Source: Georhizobium profundi
Lineage (GTDB): Bacteria; Pseudomonadota; Alphaproteobacteria; Rhizobiales; Rhizobiaceae
Reading direction: 5' to 3'
Assembly (NCBI RefSeq): GCF_003952725.1
Contig: NZ_CP032509.1
Coordinates: 761,001-825,000, forward strand
DNA length: 64,000 bases
The notes beneath the pieces were generated by a model. It did no database searches, was not told where the DNA came from, and saw nothing but the letters and a program-made list of their open reading frames with translations. Made by a program: the position numbers and the translations under genes. Positions 51,113 to 60,320 of this stretch are shown here, piece after piece. Each line of letters opens with the position of its first letter. Position 1 is the stretch's first letter.

Positions 51113-54100
51113 CTACTTCCCAAGCTTGTCCTTGAGGGCTGCGAGCTTCGCGAAGGGTGAATCCGGATCGATCGGACGTTCCTTGCGGGGTGGCCGCGCC
51201 GCCATGGGGGCCGGACGCTCCGCATCCTTGCCCTTGCGATTGCCAGGGTGACCGCCGCGCTTTTCCTTGCCCTTGCCGCCCGGCGCATGATTGTCGCGGC
51301 GACGATGCTGCTGCTTGTCGCGTGCCGGCGGTTCGCCGCCTGCAGGCGTGGCGCCGGCCTCGGCAGTGCCTCCAACAGGCCGACGTCCACGACCCTGCTT
51401 CTGGCGCTGCGGCCGCTGCGTCTCCGGCCGGTTGCCGGCCGGTCGCCAGAGCAGCACGGGCTTCGGCTGCTCTTCTTCGCCTGCTTCGGCCGCGGCAACT
51501 GGTTCCGCCGGCGCTTCTGCGGCAGGGGCGGAAGCTTCGGTTTCCGTGGATGCCGATTCGGACGCTGGCTCGTCGCTGGCCGGCGTCTCCTGATCGTCGG
51601 TCGCGGTAGGCTGTGTCTCGGCGTCGGAAGTCGTTTCGGAAGGAGCCTCGGCGGCCTGTTCTTCGCTCGGCGCTTCCTGCCGAGCCAGGTAGGTGGCGGC
51701 CTCTTCGGCGCTCACTTCATCTGCGCGGTAGCCGAGGCCTTTCAGGATTTCTTCGATATCGCTGACCGTTGCGCCGAGAATCGACAGCATGGCGGGCGTC
51801 GTGGTGAAGCGGCGACCATCGTAAGCGCCTTCCGGACGACTGCCCGTTCCTGGCTTCCAGTTGAGGGCCGGACGGATCAGGTCTGCCAGACGCTCGAGGA
51901 TATCGATGCGAACGGCACGCTTGCCGAGAAAGCGGAAGCCGGCGAGCTTGTAGAATGTGCGCTCGTAGCCGGGTTCTGTGACAACGGAGGTGCGGCCGGC
52001 AGCGAGGGCGGGGATGAGCTCGCCATAGCCTGGCTGGTCGATGCCGTCGTTCTTGAGGGCCCAGAGCAGCGTGATCAGTTCCGCCGGCGCAGGCTTCAAG
52101 AGGGCCGGCATGAAGATGTGGTAGGCGCCGAAGCGCACGCCATAGCGGCGCAACTGGGCACGGGCATCCTGATCGAGCGCCTTGACGTCGTCGGCGACAT
52201 CGCGGCGGAAGAGCACGCCGAGCGCCTCGACCAGCTGGAAAGCGAGGCCGCGGCCGAGGCCGTCGATGTCCTCGGCGCGCGACAGATCGTCGAGCGGCTT
52301 GAGAACGGTTGCGATGTGGTGCTGAACGAAGCGCTCAATGCGTGCAGCCACATGGGTGCGTGCCGTGCCGCTCAGATGATCGTCGGCCAGAAGCACCACG
52401 CGCGGACGCAGCATGTCGTCGCCTGAGGTCAAGCGGGCAATCGGCTCGCCGACCCAGCGCACGGTCGCGTCGGAGCCGATCGCGAAGTCGCTGTTGCCGG
52501 CGGCGTACAGACGCGCAGCACGTGCTTCATATTCGATCGAAAGTGCCTTTTGCGCGGCGCCCAGGACGGCCTTGGCGTCCGGCCCCTCGGCTTCGCTGTC
52601 GGGGGTAAACCGAAAGCCGGCGAGCTGGCCGACAAGATGGCCCTCGACATAGACGTCGCCATCGACACTGATTTGAGCTTCGAGCATTGCATTTTCTCTC
52701 AGGCGCTTCATGAGAACGGATGTCCTGCGGTCAACGAAGCGTTTCGTCAACCTTTCGTGCAGAGCATCGGACAGACGATTCTCGATTTCTCGAGTCTTTT
52801 CCTGCCAGTGTGTCGGATCGGCAAGCCAATCCGGGCGGTGGGATACGTAGCTCCATGTCCGAATTTGCGACACACGGGCGGAAAGCGTGTCTATTTCGCC
52901 ATCGGTGCGATCGGCGCGGCGGACCTGCTCGGCCATGAAGTCTTCGTTGACCGAGCCGAGCTGCACCAGATCGGCAAAGAGCGTCGCGATGAGGTCGGCG
53001 TGCTGTGCGGGCGCAATCCGGCGATAATCGGGCAGGGCGCAGGCATCCCACAGCCGGGCGACGCGCTCGGGCGTTGTCGCAAGATCGCGAATTTCCGGAT
53101 AATTCACCAGATAATCAAGCGCCTGTTGATCGACCGCCGGCAGGGCGCGCGTCAGGCCCTGGGTGGGCGGCAGACGATCGAGCGAGCGACGGAGCGCCTG
53201 CAAATCGGCAAAATCCATGTCCTTGCTGCGCCATTGCAGGATGCGAACGGGATCGAAGACATGTGCTTCGATGCGCTCGACGGTTTCCTCGCCGAACGGA
53301 TCCACCCGACCCGTGACGCCAAAAGTCCCGTCGCGGACATGGCGCCCCGCGCGACCGGCGATCTGGCCGAGTTCGGCAGGGTTCAAGGGTCGATACTGAT
53401 AGCCGTCGAATTTGTGGTCCTGGGCAAAGGCCACATGGTCGAGATCGAGATTGAGGCCCATGCCGATGGCATCGGTCGCCACGAGATAATCGACATCGCC
53501 GTTCTGGTAGAGCTCGACCTGCGCATTGCGGGTTCTCGGGCTGAGCGCGCCGAGCACCACGGCGGCGCCGCCGCGCTGCCGGCGGATGAGTTCGGCAATC
53601 GCATAGACTTCATCGGCGGAGAAGGCGACGACGGCGGAGCGTCGCGGCAGGCGGGTGATCTTTCGCGCGCCGGCATATTGCAACTGTGACAGGCGTGGGC
53701 GCTCCACCACTGTCAGGCCGGGCAGCAGCTTTTCCAGAATGCCGCGCACGGTGTTTGCGCCGAGCAGCAGCGTTTCGTCCGTTCCGCGCAGATGCAGAAT
53801 GCGGTCGGTGAAAACATGGCCGCGCTCGAGATCGCCGGCGAGTTGCACTTCGTCAATCGCGACAAAGGCTGCGCTGGTGCGGCTCGGCATGGCTTCCACC
53901 GTGCAGACGGAGTAGCGCGCCTTGGGCGGAACGATCTTTTCCTCGCCGGTGATCAGCGAAACGTGCTGTTCACCCACCCGGGCAGCGATCCGGCCATACA
54001 CTTCCCGCGCCAGCAACCGCAAAGGCAGGCCGATGACGCCACTGCCATGCGCGATCATGCGCTCGATCGCGTAATGCGTCTTGCCGGTGTTGGTCGGTCC

Positions 54101-54157
54101 CAGGACCGCCGTCACACCCCGACCGGAAAAGACGGGTGGCTGGTTCTTTTCGGGCAT
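51113..54157 (-). CDS. Suv3-like ATP-dependent RNA/DNA helicase
   Basis: About 1014 residues. The ATG at 54157 puts Walker A (G20-P-T-N-T-G-K-T27) near the N-terminus; the longer frame to 54295 adds non-family sequence. D-E-V-Q (motif II), G-A-L-S-P-R-T-R-N, and A-G-R-A-G-R-H (motif VI) follow, then the Suv3 C-terminal region. From about residue 830 the chain becomes an Ala/Glu/Pro-rich acidic linker and then a Lys/Arg/Gly-rich tail, probably RNA-binding. Related mitochondrial Suv3 acts in RNA turnover. A palindromic TCCGACCGTCGGA covers the start region. Confidence 0.88.
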   Translation of the reverse strand: MPEKNQPPVFSGRGVTAVLGPTNTGKTHYAIERMIAHGSGVIGLPLRLLAREVYGRIAARVGEQHVSLITGEEKIVPPKARYSVCTVEAMPSRTSAAFVAIDEVQLAGDLERGHVFTDRILHLRGTDETLLLGANTVRGILEKLLPGLTVVERPRLSQLQYAGARKITRLPRRSAVVAFSADEVYAIAELIRRQRGGAAVVLGALSPRTRNAQVELYQNGDVDYLVATDAIGMGLNLDLDHVAFAQDHKFDGYQYRPLNPAELGQIAGRAGRHVRDGTFGVTGRVDPFGEETVERIEAHVFDPVRILQWRSKDMDFADLQALRRSLDRLPPTQGLTRALPAVDQQALDYLVNYPEIRDLATTPERVARLWDACALPDYRRIAPAQHADLIATLFADLVQLGSVNEDFMAEQVRRADRTDGEIDTLSARVSQIRTWSYVSHRPDWLADPTHWQEKTREIENRLSDALHERLTKRFVDRRTSVLMKRLRENAMLEAQISVDGDVYVEGHLVGQLAGFRFTPDSEAEGPDAKAVLGAAQKALSIEYEARAARLYAAGNSDFAIGSDATVRWVGEPIARLTSGDDMLRPRVVLLADDHLSGTARTHVAARIERFVQHHIATVLKPLDDLSRAEDIDGLGRGLAFQLVEALGVLFRRDVADDVKALDQDARAQLRRYGVRFGAYHIFMPALLKPAPAELITLLWALKNDGIDQPGYGELIPALAAGRTSVVTEPGYERTFYKLAGFRFLGKRAVRIDILERLADLIRPALNWKPGTGSRPEGAYDGRRFTTTPAMLSILGATVSDIEEILKGLGYRADEVSAEEAATYLARQEAPSEEQAAEAPSETTSDAETQPTATDDQETPASDEPASESASTETEASAPAAEAPAEPVAAAEAGEEEQPKPVLLWRPAGNRPETQRPQRQKQGRGRRPVGGTAEAGATPAGGEPPARDKQQHRRRDNHAPGGKGKEKRGGHPGNRKGKDAERPAPMAARPPRKERPIDPDSPFAKLAALKDKLGK

Positions 54158-54580
54158 CCGACGGTCGGATGTCACTGGTGAATGGGGCAAGGCGTCCTTC
54201 CTGCCCGAAACCGGACGTGGGCTTGGCAGCGCTCCATATGGGCCTGTTGCCGCCCAAATGCGAGCAGGTCCGTCAGGCGCCAAAAGCACAAGCACGATTG
54301 GGGCATCTGGAACAGGCGCGGAACGAAAGAACGACGAATCGCTGACTCTAACGGATTCCGGGTTTGTTCACCGCAACATCTATGCCGCGTGGCGGCTGGC
54401 GCGTCTAGATCGTGAATCTTTTGAAGCATTTGGCGGTTGATGTTGTCCGCACGGGAGAATGCGGGCGAGGACTCCGAATCGAGAGGGAGTCAAGCCATGC
54501 GGTGAAGGTGACGGGCCAGGTCGCGAGAAAGGGATCGGCCGCGAAAGCGCCCGATCCCGATGAGCGATAGATCGGTTTTC
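54158..54580. other. Intergenic region between helicase and lipoprotein genes
   Basis: No gene is supported here. It holds the helicase promoter region and, at 54531-54558, the terminator of the lipoprotein gene. A smaller GACTCC/GGGAGTC stem lies near 54470-54490. Confidence 0.5.
54531..54558 (-). terminator. Terminator hairpin with GAAA tetraloop
   Basis: GGGATCGG-C-CGC, loop GAAA, GCG-C-CCGATCCC: an 11-bp stem with one C-C mismatch. On the minus strand it follows the lipoprotein stop by about 22 nt and is followed by TTTCTC. Confidence 0.6.
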
Positions 54581-54841
54581 TCAGTAACCGCGCGGACAGG
54601 CTGCCACATACCGGCGGCCGTAGCTGTCGCGATAGTAGCACTGGCCCGGCTGTTCGGATGCGCGGCCGATCAAAGCGCCGGCTGCGCCACCAAGCGCTGC
54701 GCCGACGATCGCGCCTTCGGTATCGCCAACGGCCCCGCCGACAGCGCCACCGGCAACGGCACCGATCACGGCACCTTCCTGGGTCGGGGTGCAGGCGGCC
54801 AATGCGGCGGTCATAAGGATTGCAGACAGGATCTTTTTCAT
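54581..54841 (-). CDS. Glycine-zipper outer-membrane lipoprotein
   Basis: 86 residues from the ATG at 54841 (GGAG upstream). The signal peptide ends at a lipobox, L-A-A-C (cysteine 17), so the protein is lipidated. Residues 25-60 are a glycine zipper (G-A-V-I-G-A-V-A-G-G-A-V-G-G-A-V-G), as in 17-kDa surface antigen/YMGG-type proteins. The tail has Q-C-Y-Y-R-D-S-Y-G-R-R-Y. It is monocistronic with its own terminator and probably has a cell-envelope role. Confidence 0.88.
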   Translation of the reverse strand: MKKILSAILMTAALAACTPTQEGAVIGAVAGGAVGGAVGDTEGAIVGAALGGAAGALIGRASEQPGQCYYRDSYGRRYVAACPRGY

Positions 54842-54929
54842 TTTGGTTTTCTCCGAGCGTCCCACTGCAAAAGTAATTACGGCAAGTGCTTGTTCCGTCA
54901 AGGAGCAGGATGACAGAGACTTTTGCCTG

Positions 54930-55793
54930 TCAGGCGCGACGCAGGTTCAAGCGCTCTGCCCGGAGCACGAGCTCGGCATCGCGGGCAAAGGCGTTCAAAA
55001 GGGGATTGAACAGCTGCGGCGCGTGCCAGAATGCGGCATGACCCGTTGCGGGGATCAGGTGGGAGCGATCACGCCACAGATTGGCGAAGGGGATCGTTTC
55101 GAGATAGCTCAAGCGAACAAATGGATCGAGGACGCCGTTGACGAGCGCGATCGGCATCGACGACGTTTCCACCAGTCGTCTCTGATCGGCGCCGTGTCCA
55201 TGCATGAGGCTGCGCAGGAAATTGACGCGCAGGCGTCCGTCCGTCCGCGCAATCGTCGTCAGGAATTTCGGGTCGAACGCATCGCCGAAACACAATTGCG
55301 CGAACCGCGTCACGTCGCGTTCGGAGAAGTGGCGCTTGGAGGTGAGCAGGATGTCGAAGCTCGGCTGAAAACCGCGCAGCAGTCCGAGCGGGCCGAGCGA
55401 GACAGGAGGCGTGCCCGATAGCAAGAGAGCGACCGGGATGCTTGTGGTTGCTGCGATCTGCAGCGTTACATGGCCGCCAAGCGACCAGCCGAAGAAGACC
55501 GCTCTGCTGACGCCGATCGACGTCAGGGTTTCCGTGACGACGCCGGCCAAACCCTTCAACGTGTAGGTCTTGTCCGGTGTTGCGGCGTCCGAGGAGAGGC
55601 CATGGCCCGGAAGCTCGATCGCTACCAAGCGGTAGTGGCTCAAGATCGGGTCTGCGAACTGACGATGAAAGACGTCGATCGAGCTGCCGGAGCCGTGAAG
55701 CAGAACGATCGGCAAACCGTCGCCGCCGGTGTCGCGCACCCGCAGCGCCGCATCGCTTGTGGTTATCATCCGATCGATTGGCGCCATGGCCAT
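54930..55793 (-). CDS. Alpha/beta-hydrolase fold protein
   Basis: 287 residues. L-L-H-G-S-G near residue 31 is the oxyanion region, the nucleophile elbow is G-W-S-L-G-G, an acidic residue lies in N-G-V-L-D-P-F, and the histidine is in A-T-G-H-A. The catalytic triad is therefore complete. The nearest types are esterases and C-C bond hydrolases; the substrate is unknown. It is a single gene between the lipoprotein and the divergent methyltransferase-like gene. Confidence 0.85.
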   Translation of the reverse strand: MAMAPIDRMITTSDAALRVRDTGGDGLPIVLLHGSGSSIDVFHRQFADPILSHYRLVAIELPGHGLSSDAATPDKTYTLKGLAGVVTETLTSIGVSRAVFFGWSLGGHVTLQIAATTSIPVALLLSGTPPVSLGPLGLLRGFQPSFDILLTSKRHFSERDVTRFAQLCFGDAFDPKFLTTIARTDGRLRVNFLRSLMHGHGADQRRLVETSSMPIALVNGVLDPFVRLSYLETIPFANLWRDRSHLIPATGHAAFWHAPQLFNPLLNAFARDAELVLRAERLNLRRA

Positions 55794-55981
55794 TGTCCCA
55801 TTCAGTAGCGTCCCATGTTGACACGAGGCCCTCTAGATTTCGTGTAAGGGAATGGTCAAGGAAGCGTTAGCAGAACGACATATTACGGTTGTGTTCAGAA
55901 AGCTGTGCTACTTCAGCATGTTGCGCTTGCCATCCCTGGACACCCCGGTTAGCGTCCCAAAACCGCGCCAGACAGTCGTTG

Positions 55982-56548
55982 ATGATGAACAGTCAGACCC
56001 TCCTAGATCTCGCCAGCATTCTTCTCGGCCTCGTCGTCGTCGGTCAGTTCACCTGGGCGATGCGGTTTCATTTCACCACCGAAAAGATGCCGCCTGCCGC
56101 GAAGATGATTTCCGTGATCAGCATCGCGATGATCGCCCTTTTCATCTATCTGCTGATGACGCGCGTGCAGCCGGTCGGAGCCCATGTGGCAGGACTTTTG
56201 ATGATGATCGGGGCATCGTTGCTGTTCGTCAGTGCGATCCGGGCATCGAAAAAGGCGCGGCTCTGGTACGTCTTCGAAGGCCGCAGCCCAAATACGCTCG
56301 TCACCGATGGGCCCTACCGATATCTTCGTCACCCGTTCTACGTCTCCTATCTGGTTCTGTGGTCCGGCTGGGCACTGACCACGTTCTCTCTCGTCTCGAT
56401 CCTTCCGGTCATGATCATCGCGCTCGTCTATATGCGGGCGGCGAAGGGCGAGGAGGCGTCCATTGCCGCCTCGCCGCTGGCGCATGACTACGCTGCCTAC
56501 AAGCGGCGCGCGGGTTTCTTCTGGCCTAAATTCGGCAGCTCTTCCTGA
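55982..56548 (+). CDS. Isoprenylcysteine carboxyl methyltransferase (ICMT)-like membrane protein
   Basis: 188 residues with four to five membrane segments. The C-terminal G-P-Y-R-Y-L-R-H-P-F-Y-V-S-Y and later E-x2-I-A-A...Y-x2-Y-K-R-R form the SAM-binding pattern of the ICMT/PEMT group. Bacterial members have varied or unknown substrates. The upstream part of the open frame is not membrane-like, so I start at 55982. The end overlaps the LysR gene by 52 nt, antisense. Confidence 0.78.
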   Translation: MMNSQTLLDLASILLGLVVVGQFTWAMRFHFTTEKMPPAAKMISVISIAMIALFIYLLMTRVQPVGAHVAGLLMMIGASLLFVSAIRASKKARLWYVFEGRSPNTLVTDGPYRYLRHPFYVSYLVLWSGWALTTFSLVSILPVMIIALVYMRAAKGEEASIAASPLAHDYAAYKRRAGFFWPKFGSSS

Positions 56549-57438
56549 TCGGCGGCAACCGCGTCCTCAATGAAGCGGGTAAAGGCATCGACCTTTGCCG
56601 GTAGCCGCTCATAGGGCGGATAAAATGCCGTCAGCCAGATCATCTCGGGCGGCCAATCGGGAAGCACCTGCACCAGGCGGCCATCAATGAGCGCCTCCTC
56701 CATGATGAAGCGCGGCAACAGCACGATGCCTTCGCCGGCGATTGACAGATCCGCCAGAAGCTCTCCGTTGTTGCAGGCAAGCTTCGAGGCGATGCTCACG
56801 TCGGCTCTCTCGTCGCCATTGCGCAGGCGCCAGATCTGCGGATCGTTCGAGTTCGAATAGGCGAGACAATTGTGCCGGGCCAGTTCCTGCGGCTTGGCGG
56901 GGCTGCCACGCCTGGCAACGTAATCCGGTGACGCTGCGAGCACGCGGGGCACCTCGCAGATCTTGCGCCAGATGGTGGAGCGATCGGTGGGCGGACCCGA
57001 GATGCGGAGGGCCATGTCGTAGTCGTCCCGCAAGATGTCGACGAAGCGATCGGTCAGGTCCATGGCCAGCGTCAGCTCCGGATAAAGGATGCGAAATCGC
57101 GCGATCGCATCCGGGAGGAAGCGCATGCCGAAGGATAGCGGGGCGCTGACCTTCAGCGTGCCGCGCAGCGTATGCTGTTCGTCGCGCACGGCGTCCGTCG
57201 CCTGGTCGATCTGGCGAACGGCCGTGCGCATGCGGTCTGCGTAGATGGCGCCGGGTGCGGTCAGCGCCACCTTGCGCGTGGTGCGCACAAACAGTTGCAC
57301 GCCGAGTTCTTCTTCCAGTTCGGCCACCTGCCTGGTGACCACAGAACGCGACAGGTTCAGCGCCCGCGACGCATCGGCGAAGCTCGACCGTTCCGCGACC
57401 TCAAGAAAGATACGGCTGCGCTCGAGATGTCCCATCAT
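56497..57438 (-). CDS. LysR-family transcriptional regulator of the mhqOD-like genes
   Basis: 313 residues, CrgA/DSBA-like subgroup. The HTH is S-F-A-D-A-S-R-A-L-N-L-S-R-S-V-V-T-R-Q-V, followed by L-F-V-R-T-T-R-K-V-A-L-T-A. It is divergent from the VOC dioxygenase/esterase pair. An ATTATC-type inverted repeat lies in the shared promoter, so control of both genes is likely. The 3-prime end overlaps the ICMT-like gene. Confidence 0.9.
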   Translation of the reverse strand: MMGHLERSRIFLEVAERSSFADASRALNLSRSVVTRQVAELEEELGVQLFVRTTRKVALTAPGAIYADRMRTAVRQIDQATDAVRDEQHTLRGTLKVSAPLSFGMRFLPDAIARFRILYPELTLAMDLTDRFVDILRDDYDMALRISGPPTDRSTIWRKICEVPRVLAASPDYVARRGSPAKPQELARHNCLAYSNSNDPQIWRLRNGDERADVSIASKLACNNGELLADLSIAGEGIVLLPRFIMEEALIDGRLVQVLPDWPPEMIWLTAFYPPYERLPAKVDAFTRFIEDAVAADQEELPNLGQKKPARRL

Positions 57439-57468
57439 TGCCTTCCAACTGTTCTGAATCTGGCAACA

Positions 57469-57485
57469 GATAATAGCAGATTATC
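57469..57485. promoter_or_regulatory. LysR operator candidate (GATAAT-N5-ATTATC)
   Basis: A perfect inverted repeat, GATAAT-AGCAG-ATTATC, in the 125-nt divergent region, 31 nt from the LysR start codon and 79 nt before the dioxygenase start. Confidence 0.6.
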
Positions 57486-57563
57486 GTACTAGAAAAGACA
57501 GTGGAAGATCGCGACATTGGGTCCAACAGTTCACATGCCCTCTCAGGCAGAAAGGAATTTTCG

Positions 57564-58514
57564 ATGTTGAACGAGATCAGAGGCCTGCACCACGTCACGT
57601 CGATGGCTGCGGATGCACGCGAGAACAATCGCTTTTTCACCGACACGCTCGGCCTGCGCCGGGTGAAGAAAACCGTAAATTTCGACGCGCCCGATGTCTA
57701 TCACCTGTATTATGGCGACGAAGTCGGCACGCCGGGTTCGGTCATGACCTATTTCCCGTTCCCGAACATCCGCCGCGGTCGCCCGGGCACGGGTGAAGTC
57801 GGAAAGACCGTCTTCGCCGTCCCGCAGGGTGCGCTGCCGTTCTGGAAAGAGCGTTTCCAGAAAATGGGCGTCAGTGGTCTAAAGGAAGAGGAACTCTTCG
57901 GCGAGAAGCGCCTGCATTTTGCCGGGCCCGATGGTGACGGTTTTGCGCTTGTTGAAACCAGCGACGACGACCGCCAGCCCTGGACCGGCAATGGCGTCGG
58001 TGACGATGTCGCGATCCGCGGGTTTCACTCTGCCGCCATGCGGCTGCGGGACGATGGCGCGACCGGCGAACTTCTGAAGTTCATGGGCTATAGCGAAATT
58101 GAAGCGCGCGACGGCGTTAAGCGGTTCGCGATCGACGGCGGCAACGGTGCACATCGCATCGACATCGAAACCATGCCGAACATCGCCCATGCGGACCAGG
58201 GTGCCGGCTCGGTGCACCATATCGCCTTCGCGGTCGACAATCGCGACAGCCAGCTGGCGGTGCGCAAGGCATTGATGGACACGGGATACCAGGTGACGCC
58301 GGTAATCGACCGGGATTATTTCTGGGCGATCTATTTCCGCACGCCTGGTGGAGTCCTCTTCGAAGTCGCCACCAACGAGCCGGGCTTCGAGCGCGACGAA
58401 GACCGGGCGCATCTCGGTGAAGCGCTCAAGCTGCCGCGCCAGCATGCGCATCTTCGCCCGTATCTCGAAAACACGCTGCAGAAGATCGACGGTGCAGCGG
58501 GAGCTGCTGCATGA
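57564..58514 (+). CDS. mhqO: VOC/glyoxalase-fold ring-cleaving dioxygenase, MhqO-like
   Basis: 316 residues from the ATG at 57564 (AAAGGA upstream). Two vicinal-oxygen-chelate modules: the first with G-L-H-H-V-T-S and Y-F-P-F-P near residue 66, the second with G-S-V-H-H-I-A-F and L-F-E-V-A-T-N-E-P, giving His/His/Glu metal ligands. It matches MhqO, a hydroquinone-type dioxygenase induced by quinones in Bacillus. The following esterase gene overlaps by 4 nt, as in mhq operons. The substrate is inferred. Confidence 0.85.
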   Translation: MLNEIRGLHHVTSMAADARENNRFFTDTLGLRRVKKTVNFDAPDVYHLYYGDEVGTPGSVMTYFPFPNIRRGRPGTGEVGKTVFAVPQGALPFWKERFQKMGVSGLKEEELFGEKRLHFAGPDGDGFALVETSDDDRQPWTGNGVGDDVAIRGFHSAAMRLRDDGATGELLKFMGYSEIEARDGVKRFAIDGGNGAHRIDIETMPNIAHADQGAGSVHHIAFAVDNRDSQLAVRKALMDTGYQVTPVIDRDYFWAIYFRTPGGVLFEVATNEPGFERDEDRAHLGEALKLPRQHAHLRPYLENTLQKIDGAAGAAA

Positions 58515-59131
58515 GCCTGCAGTCCTACCAGCATCGCACCCGGCCTGGCGCGCCGGGTGCGCCGATCCTTTTTGCCTTTCACGGGACGGGCGGCGACGAG
58601 AACCAGTTTTTCGATTTTGCCGCCCGGCTGATGCCACAGGCAACGATCGTCTCGCCTCGTGGTGATGTGTCGGAGGGTGGCGCACTGCGCTTCTTCCGCC
58701 GCAAGGCCGAAGGTGTGTACGACATGGACGATCTGGCGCATCGGCGGGATGCTCTCGCTGCGTTCGTCGCTGCGCATCGCGATGAGGCCAAGGCGGGCGC
58801 CGTCTATGGCCTCGGCTACTCCAATGGTGCCAATATCCTGGCGGCCATGATGCTGGAGAACGGTGCGCTTTTCGACGGCGCCGTGCTCATGCATCCGCTG
58901 ATCCCGTGGGCGCCGGCGGCCAATGCGGCCCTCAAGGACCGGGACATCGTGATTACGGCCGGCCGTCGCGATCCGATCTGCCCGCCGGCCGAGACGCAGG
59001 CGCTGGCCGATTACTTCTCGGCACAGGGCGCAGCGGTCAAGCTCGAATGGCACGAAGGCGGGCATGACATCCGTCCGAACGAAGTGGAAGCCGCTCAAGC
59101 CTTCGCGTCTCGTCTCGGGGTCAGTGCCTGA
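58511..59131 (+). CDS. mhqD: Phospholipase/carboxylesterase, MhqD-like
   Basis: 206 residues. H-G-T-G-G-D-E near residue 20, nucleophile elbow G-Y-S-N-G-A, aspartate in G-R-R-D-P-I-C-P and histidine in G-G-H-D-I: a complete triad of the small carboxylesterase family. The partner of the MhqO-like dioxygenase, it may hydrolyse an ester formed during quinone breakdown. A strong terminator follows. Confidence 0.85.
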   Translation: MSLQSYQHRTRPGAPGAPILFAFHGTGGDENQFFDFAARLMPQATIVSPRGDVSEGGALRFFRRKAEGVYDMDDLAHRRDALAAFVAAHRDEAKAGAVYGLGYSNGANILAAMMLENGALFDGAVLMHPLIPWAPAANAALKDRDIVITAGRRDPICPPAETQALADYFSAQGAAVKLEWHEGGHDIRPNEVEAAQAFASRLGVSA

Positions 59132-59156
59132 GTTCAGAACGTGTTCGACACAACGC

Positions 59157-59189
59157 AACGACGCGGCCTCGTACTGAAGCCGCGTCGTT
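59157..59189. terminator. Bidirectional terminator between mhqD and yihY
   Basis: AACGACGCGGC pairs with GCCGCGTCGTT (11 bp, 11-nt loop) and is followed by TTCTTGTTT on the plus strand. It serves both convergent genes. Confidence 0.8.
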
Positions 59190-59217
59190 CTTGTTTCTGG
59201 CAGGCTTGGTTTTGGTG

Positions 59218-60252
59218 TCAGGCAGGCCTGGCTTCGCCGACCGTGTCTGCCACGACAGCTCCCCGCTCGCCCATGCGACGGCCTGGACCTACGGTCGTGT
59301 CGTTCAAAGTCTGGTGCTCGATCTCGGCGTTCAACTGCGCGCCGACCAGCAGAATGATGACTGAAATCCAGGTCCAGGTCATGAAGCCGATGACGGCACC
59401 GAGCGAGCCGTAGGTGGCGTTATAATCCGCGAAATTCTGCAGGTAGAAGGAGAAGGCGGCCGAGGCAGCGATCCACACGATGGTCGCAAGCACCGAACCG
59501 GGGACGAGCCAGCGCCATCTCGCCGGCCGCCTGCTTGGCCCGAATCGGTAGACGAGCGTGATGCCGACTGCGATCATGGACAGTAGGATCGGCCAACGCA
59601 GCCATGCGATCATCAGATCGGCCTGACGTTCCAGACCCATGAAAGCGATGATCGCTGGCACGACACCCACTGTGAAAATCAGCGCGATCGCCACCATCAG
59701 ACCGCCGAGCGTGAAGGCTGCAGAGAGGAGATTGAGCTTGATGAAGCTGCGCTTCTCTTCCTCCGCATAGACGATGTTCATCGCATCGAAGAGCGTCTTG
59801 ATGCCGTTGTTCGCACTCCACAGCGCGATCATGAGACCGAGGATGAAGCCGAAGCTGAGCGCGCTGACATCCTGGGTGGCCAGAGCATCCAACTGGGTCT
59901 CGATGATGTCGAGTCCGCCGGCGGGCAAGAGCGACCCCAAAAAGGCGATGTGATCTGCGACCGTGACCGGGTTGGCGACGAGGCCATAGAGCGACACGAA
60001 CGCAGCGAGCGCCGGAAAGAGAGCCAGCAACAGATAGAAGGTTGCCCCCGCTGCGACCAGCATGATGCGATTGGCGCCTATATTGTTCCAAATGCGCCAT
60101 GCCACATCGAGCCAGCCATGCCGGGAAAGCTGCATCGGGTGGTCGGCGCGGCGACCGCGCGAAATGTGCGCACCATCGCTCCGCTCTTTATCCTGCTTGG
60201 CAGCGGTGGAAGCATCGATGATGCCGGTGCGTTCGTCGCCAAAATCGCTCAC
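59218..60252 (-). CDS. YihY/virulence factor BrkB family inner-membrane protein
   Basis: 344 residues with six membrane segments and polar ends. N-R-I-M-L-V-A-A-G-A-T-F-Y-L-L-L-A-L-F-P near residue 60 and W-S-A-N-N-G-I-K-T-L-F-D-A-M-N-I-V-Y near 150 are the family signatures, with E-E-E-K-R-S after it. The biochemical role of the family is not settled (envelope-related). It is divergent from the GNAT gene. Confidence 0.9.
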   Translation of the reverse strand: MSDFGDERTGIIDASTAAKQDKERSDGAHISRGRRADHPMQLSRHGWLDVAWRIWNNIGANRIMLVAAGATFYLLLALFPALAAFVSLYGLVANPVTVADHIAFLGSLLPAGGLDIIETQLDALATQDVSALSFGFILGLMIALWSANNGIKTLFDAMNIVYAEEEKRSFIKLNLLSAAFTLGGLMVAIALIFTVGVVPAIIAFMGLERQADLMIAWLRWPILLSMIAVGITLVYRFGPSRRPARWRWLVPGSVLATIVWIAASAAFSFYLQNFADYNATYGSLGAVIGFMTWTWISVIILLVGAQLNAEIEHQTLNDTTVGPGRRMGERGAVVADTVGEARPA

Positions 60253-60320
60253 GCTGGTGTCCCCGGTTTGGTTGGCGCGATGTTTCGCATGTTGGTAGGA
60301 TCAAGGTCCGGAGGGAAGGA

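Noticed and set aside
52550..53689. 379-codon plus-strand frame within the helicase gene
   Set aside because: Antisense shadow of a conserved Suv3-like helicase; composition follows the codon bias of the other strand.
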